Assembly (NCBI GenBank): GCA_023452965.1
Contig: JAEXUU010000801.1
Span: forward strand, 1 to 5,088
DNA length: 5,088 bases
Direction: 5' to 3'
Origin: Pseudomonadota bacterium
GTDB taxonomy: Bacteria > Pseudomonadota > Alphaproteobacteria > Rhizobiales > Beijerinckiaceae
This document shows positions 1 to 4,794 of the stretch, one piece after another. Positions within the stretch are counted from its first letter, which is position 1. Each line of letters starts with the position of its first letter. The position numbers were made by a program, and so were the translations under genes. The notes beneath the pieces were generated by a model, which had not been told where the DNA came from, made no database searches, and was given only the letters and a program-made list of their open reading frames with translations.

Positions 1-1432
1 CTTCGGCTATCTGCTCACCACCCTCCTCTGGCTCCAATTCTTGCTGATCGCGGCCTGCGTCCAGGCTTTCGGCCTGCCGGGCTCGAATCTTGCGCTCGGC
101 TCGCTCGTTCTCGCAGCGATCCCGACCATTCTCTGGCGATTGCGCGGACCGGACTGGCTGACGCGCCAGGTCAGCTCGCTCGCGCTCGTCGGCCAGGTCA
201 TGCTGCTGGTCTACGTCACCGCGGGCCATCCCTATCAGCCCGACATCCATATGGCGTTCTTCGCCGCGCTCGCGATCGCCGCCGGCTGGCTCGACTGGCG
301 CATCTTCATCACCACCGCGGTCGCGATCGCGGTGCATCACGCCGGCCTGAACCTGATCTATCCCGAAGGCGTCTTTCCCGGCGGCAGTGACGGCCGCCGT
401 GTCATGCTCCATGCCGTGATCGTGGTCGCGCAGAACGGCGCCCTGATCTGGATAGTGATCACGCTGCGGGCCGCCTTCATCAACGCGGAAGCGGAAAGCG
501 AGCGTGCGAATGCGGCGCGCCGCGTCGCCGAGCAGGCCGAGCGCGATCTTGCCCGGACGACGCTGCAGGCGGCGCTCGAACGGCAGGCGCTGGTGCTGGA
601 AATCGCCGACGATCTCGAAGTGGAGGTTGCCGGCATCGCCGGCGAGGTCTTTGCCTCGGTCGAGCCGCTGCGCATGGCCGCGTCCCAGATGTCCGAAGGC
701 GCGCGCCGGGTGCAGGAAGGCGCGCACGCCGCGGCTGCCTCCTCCGACCACGCCTCCTCGGCCGTCGCCGCGGCGACCATCGCCACCAGCGGGCTCGCCA
801 GCGCGATCGGCGAGATCCGCGAGCAGGTCGGCGCCACGAGCCGGGTCGTCGAGTTCACCACCAGCAGCGCCCACAACGTGCTGAGCACCGTCCACCATCT
901 CTCGCTGAAGGCGGAGGATATCGGGCAGATCGTCCAGCTGATCTCGACCATCGCCGAGCGCACCAATCTTCTGGCCCTCAACGCCTCGATCGAGGCGGCG
1001 CGCTTCGGCGTGCAGGGCCAGGGCTTCGCGGTGGTGGCGCAGGAGGTCAAGGCGCTCGCCAGCCAGACCTCGCAGGCCACGGCCGACATCCAGAAAAGGA
1101 TCGCCGCCATTCACGCATCCGGCTCCGAGGCCGTGCGCGCGATCGAGGTGATGGGCGGCTCGATCAATTCGCTGAACGACGTCTCGGCCTCGGTCGCCGC
1201 CGCTATCGTCCAGCAGGACCAGGCCACGGCCGGCATCGCCGAGAACATCGGCAGCACGGCCCGGGATGCCGAGATCGCCTCGGACACGATCCGCCGCGTC
1301 ATGGGCATCGCCAACGAGACGGGCTCCGCCGCCGGCAGCGTTTCCGAGGCTGCGGAGAAGCTCGCTGCGCAGGCGGCGCAGCTCGACAGCCAGGTCCGCA
1401 CCTTCCTGCAACGGATCCGCCAGGCTGCCTGA
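1..1432 (+). CDS. Methyl-accepting chemotaxis protein with polytopic membrane sensor, 5' end missing
   Basis: Membrane chemoreceptor that would signal to CheA/CheW. The reading frame is open from base 2, giving 476 visible residues with no stop before the left edge. An internal TTG at 41 lies inside a membrane segment, so the true start is probably upstream. Residues 1 to about 155 (numbered from base 2) are hydrophobic with several transmembrane helices and no large periplasmic loop. They hold spaced histidines (76, 83, 112-113, 137) in a pattern I recall from other alphaproteobacterial receptors with a membrane-embedded sensor, containing an LDWR motif and an AVHH motif. A charged coiled coil follows (about 160-195), then the signalling domain with hairpin tip at about 314-353 ([20 protein letters not shown], then [13 protein letters not shown]). 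There is no HAMP domain that I can identify and no C-terminal CheR-tethering pentapeptide; the protein ends FLQRIRQAA. The tip carries substitutions in the usual AGEQGRGF stretch (FGVQGQGF). The ligand is unknown. Receptor identity is secure; the sensor type is inferred. Confidence 0.93.
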   Translation, partial: FGYLLTTLLWLQFLLIAACVQAFGLPGSNLALGSLVLAAIPTILWRLRGPDWLTRQVSSLALVGQVMLLVYVTAGHPYQPDIHMAFFAALAIAAGWLDWRIFITTAVAIAVHHAGLNLIYPEGVFPGGSDGRRVMLHAVIVVAQNGALIWIVITLRAAFINAEAESERANAARRVAEQAERDLARTTLQAALERQALVLEIADDLEVEVAGIAGEVFASVEPLRMAASQMSEGARRVQEGAHAAAASSDHASSAVAAATIATSGLASAIGEIREQVGATSRVVEFTTSSAHNVLSTVHHLSLKAEDIGQIVQLISTIAERTNLLALNASIEAARFGVQGQGFAVVAQEVKALASQTSQATADIQKRIAAIHASGSEAVRAIEVMGGSINSLNDVSASVAAAIVQQDQATAGIAENIGSTARDAEIASDTIRRVMGIANETGSAAGSVSEAAEKLAAQAAQLDSQVRTFLQRIRQAA

Positions 1433-1465
1433 ACCACCGTCAACCCGATCCGGGGCAAGGGCAGA

Positions 1466-1495
1466 ACGGCGGGAGAGCTCGCGCCCTCCCGCCGT
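1466..1495. terminator. Hairpin between convergent genes, candidate bidirectional terminator
   Basis: A perfect 10-bp stem, ACGGCGGGAG at 1466-1475 with CTCCCGCCGT at 1486-1495, encloses a 10-base loop. It sits 33 bases after the chemoreceptor stop and 2 bases beyond the yjhX stop on the other strand, where a two-way terminator would be expected. Neither strand has a real T run after the stem (CTTCAG on plus, TCTGCC on minus), so classical Rho-independent action is uncertain. Confidence 0.6.
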
Positions 1496-1497
1496 CT

Positions 1498-1755
1498 TCA
1501 GCGGTTGTCGGTCTGCGCGCGGACGGCGAGCCGTCCTTGCCGCGAGATCCGGTAGGGCCCGCCCTCACGCGATTCGATCAGCCGCTTTCGCTTGAGCGCA
1601 GCGAAGACGGAGAGCGTGCAATCGCTCAGGACGTAGCCTTCATGGGTGAAGCAGTCGATGTGGTGGATGCGGCCATTGTCGCCGCGAAGATGGCGGATCT
1701 GTCCGCCACGGGCCAGCACGTGCAGCACGCGCTGCTCGCCCCGCGAAACGTTCAT
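1498..1755 (-). CDS. yjhX: YjhX/UPF0386 family protein (TopAI-like putative toxin)
   Basis: Small protein of 85 residues, the same length as E. coli YjhX and recognisably similar from end to end: MNVSRGEQRVLHVLA at the N-terminus, a cysteine at 35, the SDCTL motif at 44-48, the KRKRLI basic stretch, GPYRI, and the QTDNR terminus. E. coli YjhX (TopAI) is reported to inhibit DNA topoisomerase I and to be neutralised by the acetyltransferase-like YjhQ encoded next to it. No yjhQ-like gene lies on either side here, so toxin activity in this organism is not established. The ATG at 1755 was chosen because it gives the family N-terminus; the in-frame ATG at 1782 would add nine residues with no family match. 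Neither start has a strong Shine-Dalgarno. The gene is convergent with the chemoreceptor and divergent from the ATP12 gene, apparently monocistronic, and preceded by a structured intergenic region. Confidence 0.9.
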   Translation of the reverse strand: MNVSRGEQRVLHVLARGGQIRHLRGDNGRIHHIDCFTHEGYVLSDCTLSVFAALKRKRLIESREGGPYRISRQGRLAVRAQTDNR

Positions 1756-1793
1756 GATGATAGAGCCTGTGCATGGAACCATGACAAGCGCCG

Positions 1794-1949
1794 CGGCGAA
1801 AGCCGACCCTTTGGTCTGGATCTTTCACCCGGCGCTGGATCAGGTTTCGCCTCAGCGAAACCTCACCGGGTTCCCGCACTCTCCAACACGATGCCCTCTC
1901 GCATGTTTCGCGGACGCAGCTCGCGTCCGGGGGAAGGCGTTTAGCCCCC
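1794..1949. other. Structured intergenic region between yjhX and ATP12 genes (possible leader RNA or small RNA)
   Basis: The 280-base divergent gap holds a cluster of stems. (a) CGGC-GAAA-GCCG at 1794-1805, a GNRA tetraloop if read on plus. (b) A nested structure: outer ACCCGG 1827-1832 with CCGGGT 1866-1871, inner 9-bp AGGTTTCGC 1842-1850 with GCGAAACCT 1855-1863 around a 4-base loop. (c) CGGACGC 1911-1917 with GCGTCCG 1923-1929, 5-base loop. (d) GGGGG 1929-1933 with CCCCC 1945-1949, competing with (c) for one base. CTGGATC occurs twice (1816-1822 and 1835-1841). On the minus strand a 13-codon ORF (1904-1863, MREGIVLESAGTR) ends inside stem (b). No riboswitch, tmRNA, 6S, SRP RNA or RNase P core motif was recognised. 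Strand and function are undetermined: it may be the yjhX 5' leader, the ATP12 leader, or an independent small RNA. Confidence 0.45.
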
Positions 1950-2026
1950 TGCTCCACAAGGGTCAACGCCGGCAGTACGCGCGCACGGGCACGAAGCCGT
2001 TTCGCGCGGGGTCACGGATGCGCTAT

Positions 2027-2030
2027 GGAG
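2027..2030 (+). promoter_or_regulatory. Ribosome binding site deciding the ATP12 start
   Basis: GGAG lies 5 bases before the ATG at 2036. It favours that codon over the in-frame ATG at 2018 and over the long open extension to 1646, which runs back through the structured intergenic region and overlaps yjhX. Confidence 0.7.
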
Positions 2031-2035
2031 CTGCC

Positions 2036-2824
2036 ATGTCGACCGATGATTTCCTCGCGCGCTTCGGCTCCCCCGGCCAGCGCCAGCCCGACCCCGTCGC
2101 CGCCGCGCAGCAGGCGATGCGCAACCCCTTGCCGAAGCGCTTCTACGAGAAGGCCGAGTCGCTGGAGCGCGACGGCCTCTTCCATGTCGCGCTGGACGGC
2201 CGCACCGCCCGCACGCCGGCCCGCAAGCCGCTGGCGGTCGCCTCGCGCGCGGTCGCGCAGGCGCTCGCCGCCGAATGGCAGGCGCAGGAGGGCGAGATCG
2301 ACCCGGCCCGGATGCCGATGACCCGGCTGGTCAACTCGGCGCTCGACGGCGTCGCCGACCAGCATGAGGCCGTCCGCGCCGAGATCGTCCGCTATGCCGG
2401 CAGCGATGCGCTCTGCTACCGCGCCGGCGAGCCGCGCGAACTGGTGGAGCGCCAGGACCAGATCTGGAACCCGCTGATCGCCGCGCTGGAAACCCGCATC
2501 GGCGGCCGCTTCGTCATGGCCCAGGGCGTGGTCTTCGCCGAGCAGCCGCAGGCCGTGCTCGACGCGGTGGGAAAACGCGTCGCGGCGATCCCCGCTCCCG
2601 TCGCCCTCGCCGGCGCCCACAACGTCATGACCCTGACCGGCTCGACCATCCTGACGCTCGCTCTCGCCGAAGGACTGATCGACGCCGAAGCCGCCTGGGC
2701 CGCCGCCCATCTCGACGAGGACTACCAGATCGGGATCTGGGGCCAGGACGAGGAAGCGGCCGAGCGCCGGGTGCTGCGGCGCAAGGAATACGACGCAGCC
2801 GTGCTGCTGCTGATGCAGGGCTAG
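2036..2824 (+). CDS. ATP12-family F1F0 ATP synthase assembly chaperone
   Basis: Predicted soluble protein of 262 residues. Family role, from mitochondrial Atp12: it binds the F1 alpha subunit and keeps it from aggregating until it assembles with beta; the alphaproteobacterial homologues are assumed to act likewise. Diagnostic stretches are the KRFYEKA block (34-40), LDGRTARTPARKPL (53-66), the EW at 80-81, IDPARMPMTRLVN (88-100) with ALDGV, SDALCYRAG (123-131), WNPLIAALE (144-152), the GSTILTLAL helix (202-210), and the C-terminal HLDEDYQIGIWGQDEEA block (225-241) followed by a basic RRVLRRKEYDAA helix. Length suits a bacterial member. The start at 2036 is supported by GGAG 5 bases upstream. 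The first 30 residues are polar and lack a signal peptide, as expected for a bacterial cytoplasmic form. A DUF1801 gene follows after 5 bases. No promoter was confidently seen. Confidence 0.93.
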   Translation: MSTDDFLARFGSPGQRQPDPVAAAQQAMRNPLPKRFYEKAESLERDGLFHVALDGRTARTPARKPLAVASRAVAQALAAEWQAQEGEIDPARMPMTRLVNSALDGVADQHEAVRAEIVRYAGSDALCYRAGEPRELVERQDQIWNPLIAALETRIGGRFVMAQGVVFAEQPQAVLDAVGKRVAAIPAPVALAGAHNVMTLTGSTILTLALAEGLIDAEAAWAAAHLDEDYQIGIWGQDEEAAERRVLRRKEYDAAVLLLMQG

Positions 2825-2829
2825 AGCCG

Positions 2830-3219
2830 ATGCAGCCGGGCGCGCCAAAAGCCGACAACCCGGGCGAGTACCTCGCCCAGCTCGATGGCTGGCGCCTCGC
2901 GACGGTCGAGGCGCTGCGCAAGGCGGCGATGGCCGCCGCTCCGCTCGAGGAGCGGATCAAATGGACGCATCTGGTCTACTTCTCGAACGGGCCGGTGCTG
3001 CTGATCCGCGCCGAAGCCGCGCGCGTGCTCTTCGGCTTCTGGCGCGGCAAGCGGTTGCGCCATATCGAGCCGCGCCTGAAGCCAGGCGGCAAGTTCGAGC
3101 TCGCCACCATGGTCCTGCAAGAGGGCGATAGCGTCGATCCGGCGATCGCAACGAGGCTCGTCCAGGCCGCGGTCGCGCTCAATCGCGAGCTCGGCGATCC
3201 CAGCAAGCCGAGCACCTGA
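2830..3219 (+). CDS. DUF1801 domain protein (YdhG-like, frataxin-like fold family)
   Basis: Predicted cytoplasmic protein of 129 residues. It follows the usual DUF1801 layout: an N-terminal helix with YLAQLDGWRLATVEALR (14-30), then AAPLEERIKW (36-45) leading into a beta segment (THLVYFSNGPVLLIRAE, 46-62), a VLFGFWRGKRL strand-turn (66-76), and a helical C-terminus ending in a polar tail. Members share a small alpha/beta fold sometimes annotated as iron-chaperone-like, but biochemical function is generally unknown and none is claimed here. The ATG lies 5 bases after the ATP12 stop, with only a weak GCAGGG purine stretch before it, so translation is probably coupled to the upstream gene. The gene converges on clpP, with a palindromic repeat between them. 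Confidence 0.82.
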   Translation: MQPGAPKADNPGEYLAQLDGWRLATVEALRKAAMAAAPLEERIKWTHLVYFSNGPVLLIRAEAARVLFGFWRGKRLRHIEPRLKPGGKFELATMVLQEGDSVDPAIATRLVQAAVALNRELGDPSKPST

Positions 3220-3255
3220 CGGCCTCCGCAACTAAACTCCCTCCGCCTTTTGCTT

Positions 3256-3366
3256 GTCATCCCGGACAAGCCGCGTCAGCGGCGCCGATCCGGGATCCAT
3301 TCCGGAGCCTTACCGAAAGAGGTTCCGGAATGGATCCCGGGTCTCCCTCCGGTCGCTCGGGACGAC
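3256..3366. repeat. Long imperfect palindromic intergenic repeat (REP/BIME-like)
   Basis: A nested inverted repeat fills most of the gap between the convergent DUF1801 and clpP genes. The outer arms are GTCATCCCG (3256-3264) and CGGGACGAC (3358-3366), pairing with one G:T. The central stem pairs 3287-3306 with 3324-3343, 20 bp with a single G:T wobble, around a 17-base loop. A small GCCGC-GTCA-GCGGC hairpin at 3270-3283 branches off. The opening GTCATCCCGGACAAG and the repeated GGGATCCATTCCGG core are what I recall as a high-copy intergenic repeat in Bosea-like Hyphomicrobiales. Transcribed from either side it would form a very stable hairpin and could serve as a shared terminator or mRNA 3'-end stabiliser. 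Copy number cannot be seen from this window. Confidence 0.8.
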
Positions 3367-3410
3367 CCACGCGTGGAAGGAGGTCCTGAAACAACATCCC
3401 CGCCAATACT

Positions 3411-4019
3411 TCATGCCCCTGCCGCCGGCGCCTCGGTCAGCACGCGGTCGATCAGCCCCCATTCCTTGCCTTCTTCCGCAGTCATGAAGCGGTCCCGGTC
3501 GAGCGTGCGCTCGACCTCCTCCTCCGAACGCCCGCAATGCTCGGCATAGAGCCGGATCAGGCGCCGCTTGGTCTTCTGTATCTCCTCGGCATGGATCAGG
3601 ATGTCTGAGGCCTGTCCCTGTGCACCGCCGAGCGGCTGGTGGACATGCAGGCTGGCATTGGGCAGCGCCGCGCGTTCGCCCGGCTCGCCCGCCATCAGCA
3701 GGAAGGAGCCCATCGAGCGGGCCGTGCCCATGCAGAGCGTATGCACGGGCGCGCGGATGTATCGCATCGTGTCGTAGATCGCGAGGCCGCTGGTGACCAC
3801 GCCGCCCGGCGAGTTTATGTAGAAATGGACCGGCCGCTGCGGATTTTCGGCCTCCAGGAACAGCAATTGCGCGCAGACCAGCGCGGCACTGGCGTCGTTG
3901 ACCTCGCCGTTCAGGAAGATGATCCGCTCGCGCAGCAGGCGCGAATAGATGTCAAAGGAGCGTTCCCCGCGGGTCGACTGTTCGACGACCATGGGGACGA
4001 GCTGCATCGTGCCGTGCAT
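3411..4019 (-). CDS. clpP: ATP-dependent Clp protease proteolytic subunit, accessory paralogue
   Basis: Serine peptidase of 202 residues (family S14) that forms heptameric rings and degrades proteins fed by ClpX or ClpA. It is clearly Clp[22 protein letters not shown] near the N-terminus, YINSPGG (67-73) for the oxyanion region, Ser102 in the RSMGSFLL stretch, His127 in VHQPLGG and Asp176 in RDRF. The Ser-His and His-Asp spacings (25 and 49) equal those in E. coli ClpP, so the triad is intact. The residue before Ser102 is Arg where the housekeeping enzyme usually has Ala (TARS for QAAS). There is no clpX or tig next to it, unlike many main clpP loci, which suggests an accessory copy; it could mix with another ClpP in hetero-oligomers. 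The start at 4019 is fixed by AGGAGG 6 bases upstream. It lies 54 bases downstream of an SRPBCC gene on the same strand. Confidence 0.93.
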   Translation of the reverse strand: MHGTMQLVPMVVEQSTRGERSFDIYSRLLRERIIFLNGEVNDASAALVCAQLLFLEAENPQRPVHFYINSPGGVVTSGLAIYDTMRYIRAPVHTLCMGTARSMGSFLLMAGEPGERAALPNASLHVHQPLGGAQGQASDILIHAEEIQKTKRRLIRLYAEHCGRSEEEVERTLDRDRFMTAEEGKEWGLIDRVLTEAPAAGA

Positions 4020-4025
4020 CGACGA

Positions 4026-4031
4026 CCTCCT
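4026..4031 (-). promoter_or_regulatory. Strong Shine-Dalgarno for clpP
   Basis: Read on minus, AGGAGG precedes the clpP ATG with a 6-base spacer. It is the strongest ribosome binding site in the window and contrasts with the weak sites of the arsR and SRPBCC genes, which suggests higher or independent translation of clpP. Confidence 0.8.
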
Positions 4032-4054
4032 CAGTTCCAGGATGTTGTTGGTTT

Positions 4055-4069
4055 GCGGGCTGAGCCCGC
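4055..4069 (-). other. Small GC hairpin between the SRPBCC gene and clpP
   Basis: GCGGGC at 4055-4060 pairs with GCCCGC at 4064-4069 around three bases, starting 4 bases after the SRPBCC stop. On minus it is followed by AAACC, not a T run, so it is not a classical terminator. It could be a partial terminator, a processing or stability element, or chance in GC-rich DNA. Confidence 0.35.
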
Positions 4070-4073
4070 GCCG

Positions 4074-4415
4074 TCAGGCGGCGCGCAGCATCAGCGGCCG
4101 GTTGCTGTTGGCAGGCGCCGGCGTCTCGATCAGCCTCGCACCGGTCAGGCTATGGATGATCCGCAGTTCGGTGCCGCCCTCGCTCGGCGCGAGCTGGAAG
4201 GTCACCACGCTCTCAAGGAAGGGCGGCTCCTCCTCCCTCAGCCGGTAGCGCATTTCCTCGCCCGGCACGCTGGAAAGCGCCTCGACCTGCGCCGGTAGCC
4301 AGCGCTCGCGGAAGGCGGGAATGCTGAGTGCCCGCCAGACCTTCTCCGGCGGCGCATCGAGCTGATACTCGAACACCAGTTGCTTCGCCCGATCCTGCGT
4401 GTCGCTCTCGCTCAT
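4074..4415 (-). CDS. SRPBCC (AHSA1/START-like) domain protein
   Basis: Protein of 113 residues with the opening of the SRPBCC/AHSA1 fold: a first strand (LVFEYQLDAPPEKVWRAL, 13-30), a helix ending in the FRERWLP pattern (35-41), then alternating strands (MRYRLREEEPPFLESVVTFQLAP, 55-77) and GGTELRIIHSLT (80-91). The family forms a deep hydrophobic cavity for small lipophilic ligands; no ligand can be predicted here. At 113 residues it is shorter than the usual 140-160, and the tail after 100 (PANSNRPLMLRAA) lacks the long C-terminal helix seen in full-length members. There is no sign of a frameshift, so this looks like a short subfamily. Its ATG overlaps the arsR stop by 4 bases (ATGA), a translational-coupling arrangement typical of ArsR-SRPBCC pairs. 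The start at 4415 was preferred over an upstream start at 4490 that would overlap arsR further. Confidence 0.85.
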   Translation of the reverse strand: MSESDTQDRAKQLVFEYQLDAPPEKVWRALSIPAFRERWLPAQVEALSSVPGEEMRYRLREEEPPFLESVVTFQLAPSEGGTELRIIHSLTGARLIETPAPANSNRPLMLRAA

Positions 4416-4726
4416 TGGTCCATGTCCCGCAGCAGGTCCTTGAGAGCATCGATGCGCGCCGGCCAGTAGGCGCGGTATTTCGCCAGCCATCGCGCGATCA
4501 GGGCGAGTCCGTCCGGGTCGACCTCGTAATTGACGAAGCGCCCCTGCCGCTCCTCCCGCACCAGCCCGGCGGTGCGCAGCACGGCAAGGTGCTGCGACAT
4601 CGCCGGCTGGCTGATCGCCAAGCCCTCGCGCAAGGCACTGGCGTTCATGCCGCCGGAAGCGAGCTTCTCGAAGATCGCCCGGCGGGTCGGATCGGCCAGC
4701 GCCTTGAAGATGTCCTGCTCAACCAT
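4412..4726 (-). CDS. ArsR-family winged-helix transcriptional regulator
   Basis: DNA-binding repressor of 104 residues. The N-terminus IFKALADPTRRAIFEKL (6-22) is the canonical ArsR helix. The helix-turn-helix covers about 27-56, with recognition helix SQPAMSQHLAVLRTAGLV (39-56), followed by a beta wing (REERQGRFVNYEVD, 57-70) and a C-terminal dimerisation helix. The ArsR/SmtB metal-site motif ELCVCDL is absent, so metal sensing through that site is unlikely; members paired with SRPBCC proteins usually sense something else or nothing known. The ATG at 4726 is preferred: the GTG at 4735 adds three residues and sits against the candidate operator. No Shine-Dalgarno is visible, so the mRNA may be leaderless or have a very short leader. 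It is first in a same-strand run with the SRPBCC gene and perhaps clpP. Confidence 0.92.
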   Translation of the reverse strand: MVEQDIFKALADPTRRAIFEKLASGGMNASALREGLAISQPAMSQHLAVLRTAGLVREERQGRFVNYEVDPDGLALIARWLAKYRAYWPARIDALKDLLRDMDQ

Positions 4727-4735
4727 AAGAAACAC

Positions 4736-4751
4736 ATAAGCATGCGCTTAT
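4736..4751. promoter_or_regulatory. Inverted repeat, candidate ArsR operator and arsR promoter
   Basis: ATAAGC (4736-4741) and GCTTAT (4746-4751) are perfect inverted arms around ATGC, beginning 10 bases upstream of the arsR ATG. AT-rich inverted repeats at this position are typical autoregulatory sites of ArsR-family repressors. On minus, TTGCGA (4762-4757) could be a -35 element with a poor -10 (TTATGT, 4739-4734) at 17 bp spacing, which would place the repeat between the boxes; the promoter boxes themselves are weak guesses. Confidence 0.6.
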
Positions 4752-4794
4752 TTGATTCGCAAGCGGCCGCGGATGCGCCGGTTCGTCCGGGCAG

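Noticed and set aside
358..1110. 250-codon open frame on minus under the chemoreceptor
   Set aside because: It is antisense to the conserved signalling domain; the Ala/Ser/Arg-rich product has no family features.
1827..1871. TPP riboswitch-like fragment on minus (TGAGG...ACCTGATC)
   Set aside because: The resemblance is limited to two short strings; the downstream TAAT..GCG.AGGGA part and the 5' GGGGTGC part are absent, and no thiamine gene is nearby.
1827..1949. Cobalamin riboswitch, glycine riboswitch, tmRNA, 6S or RNase P RNA
   Set aside because: None of the invariant core strings of these RNAs (for example GCTGCCCCCGCAACTG for cobalamin) could be found on either strand.
1978..2008. CGCGCG repeat pair before the ATP12 ribosome binding site
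   Set aside because: The arms are only six low-complexity bases around a 19-base loop, which is not distinguishable from chance.
1646..2035. In-frame 130-residue N-terminal extension of the ATP12 protein
   Set aside because: It would run through the structured intergenic region and overlap yjhX; the residues show no family similarity, and the ATG at 2036 has its own ribosome binding site.
2012..2848. 278-codon open frame on minus, antisense to the ATP12 gene
   Set aside because: It mirrors a well-supported ATP12 coding frame in GC-rich DNA, and its translation has a low-complexity Gly/Ala/Arg composition with no recognisable domain.
3639..4298. 219-codon open frame on plus across clpP and the SRPBCC gene
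   Set aside because: It is antisense to two recognised genes and crosses their boundary; the composition is that of a shadow frame.
4763..4770. GCGGCCGC palindrome upstream of arsR
   Set aside because: An 8-base GC palindrome is common by chance at this composition and lies outside the candidate operator.
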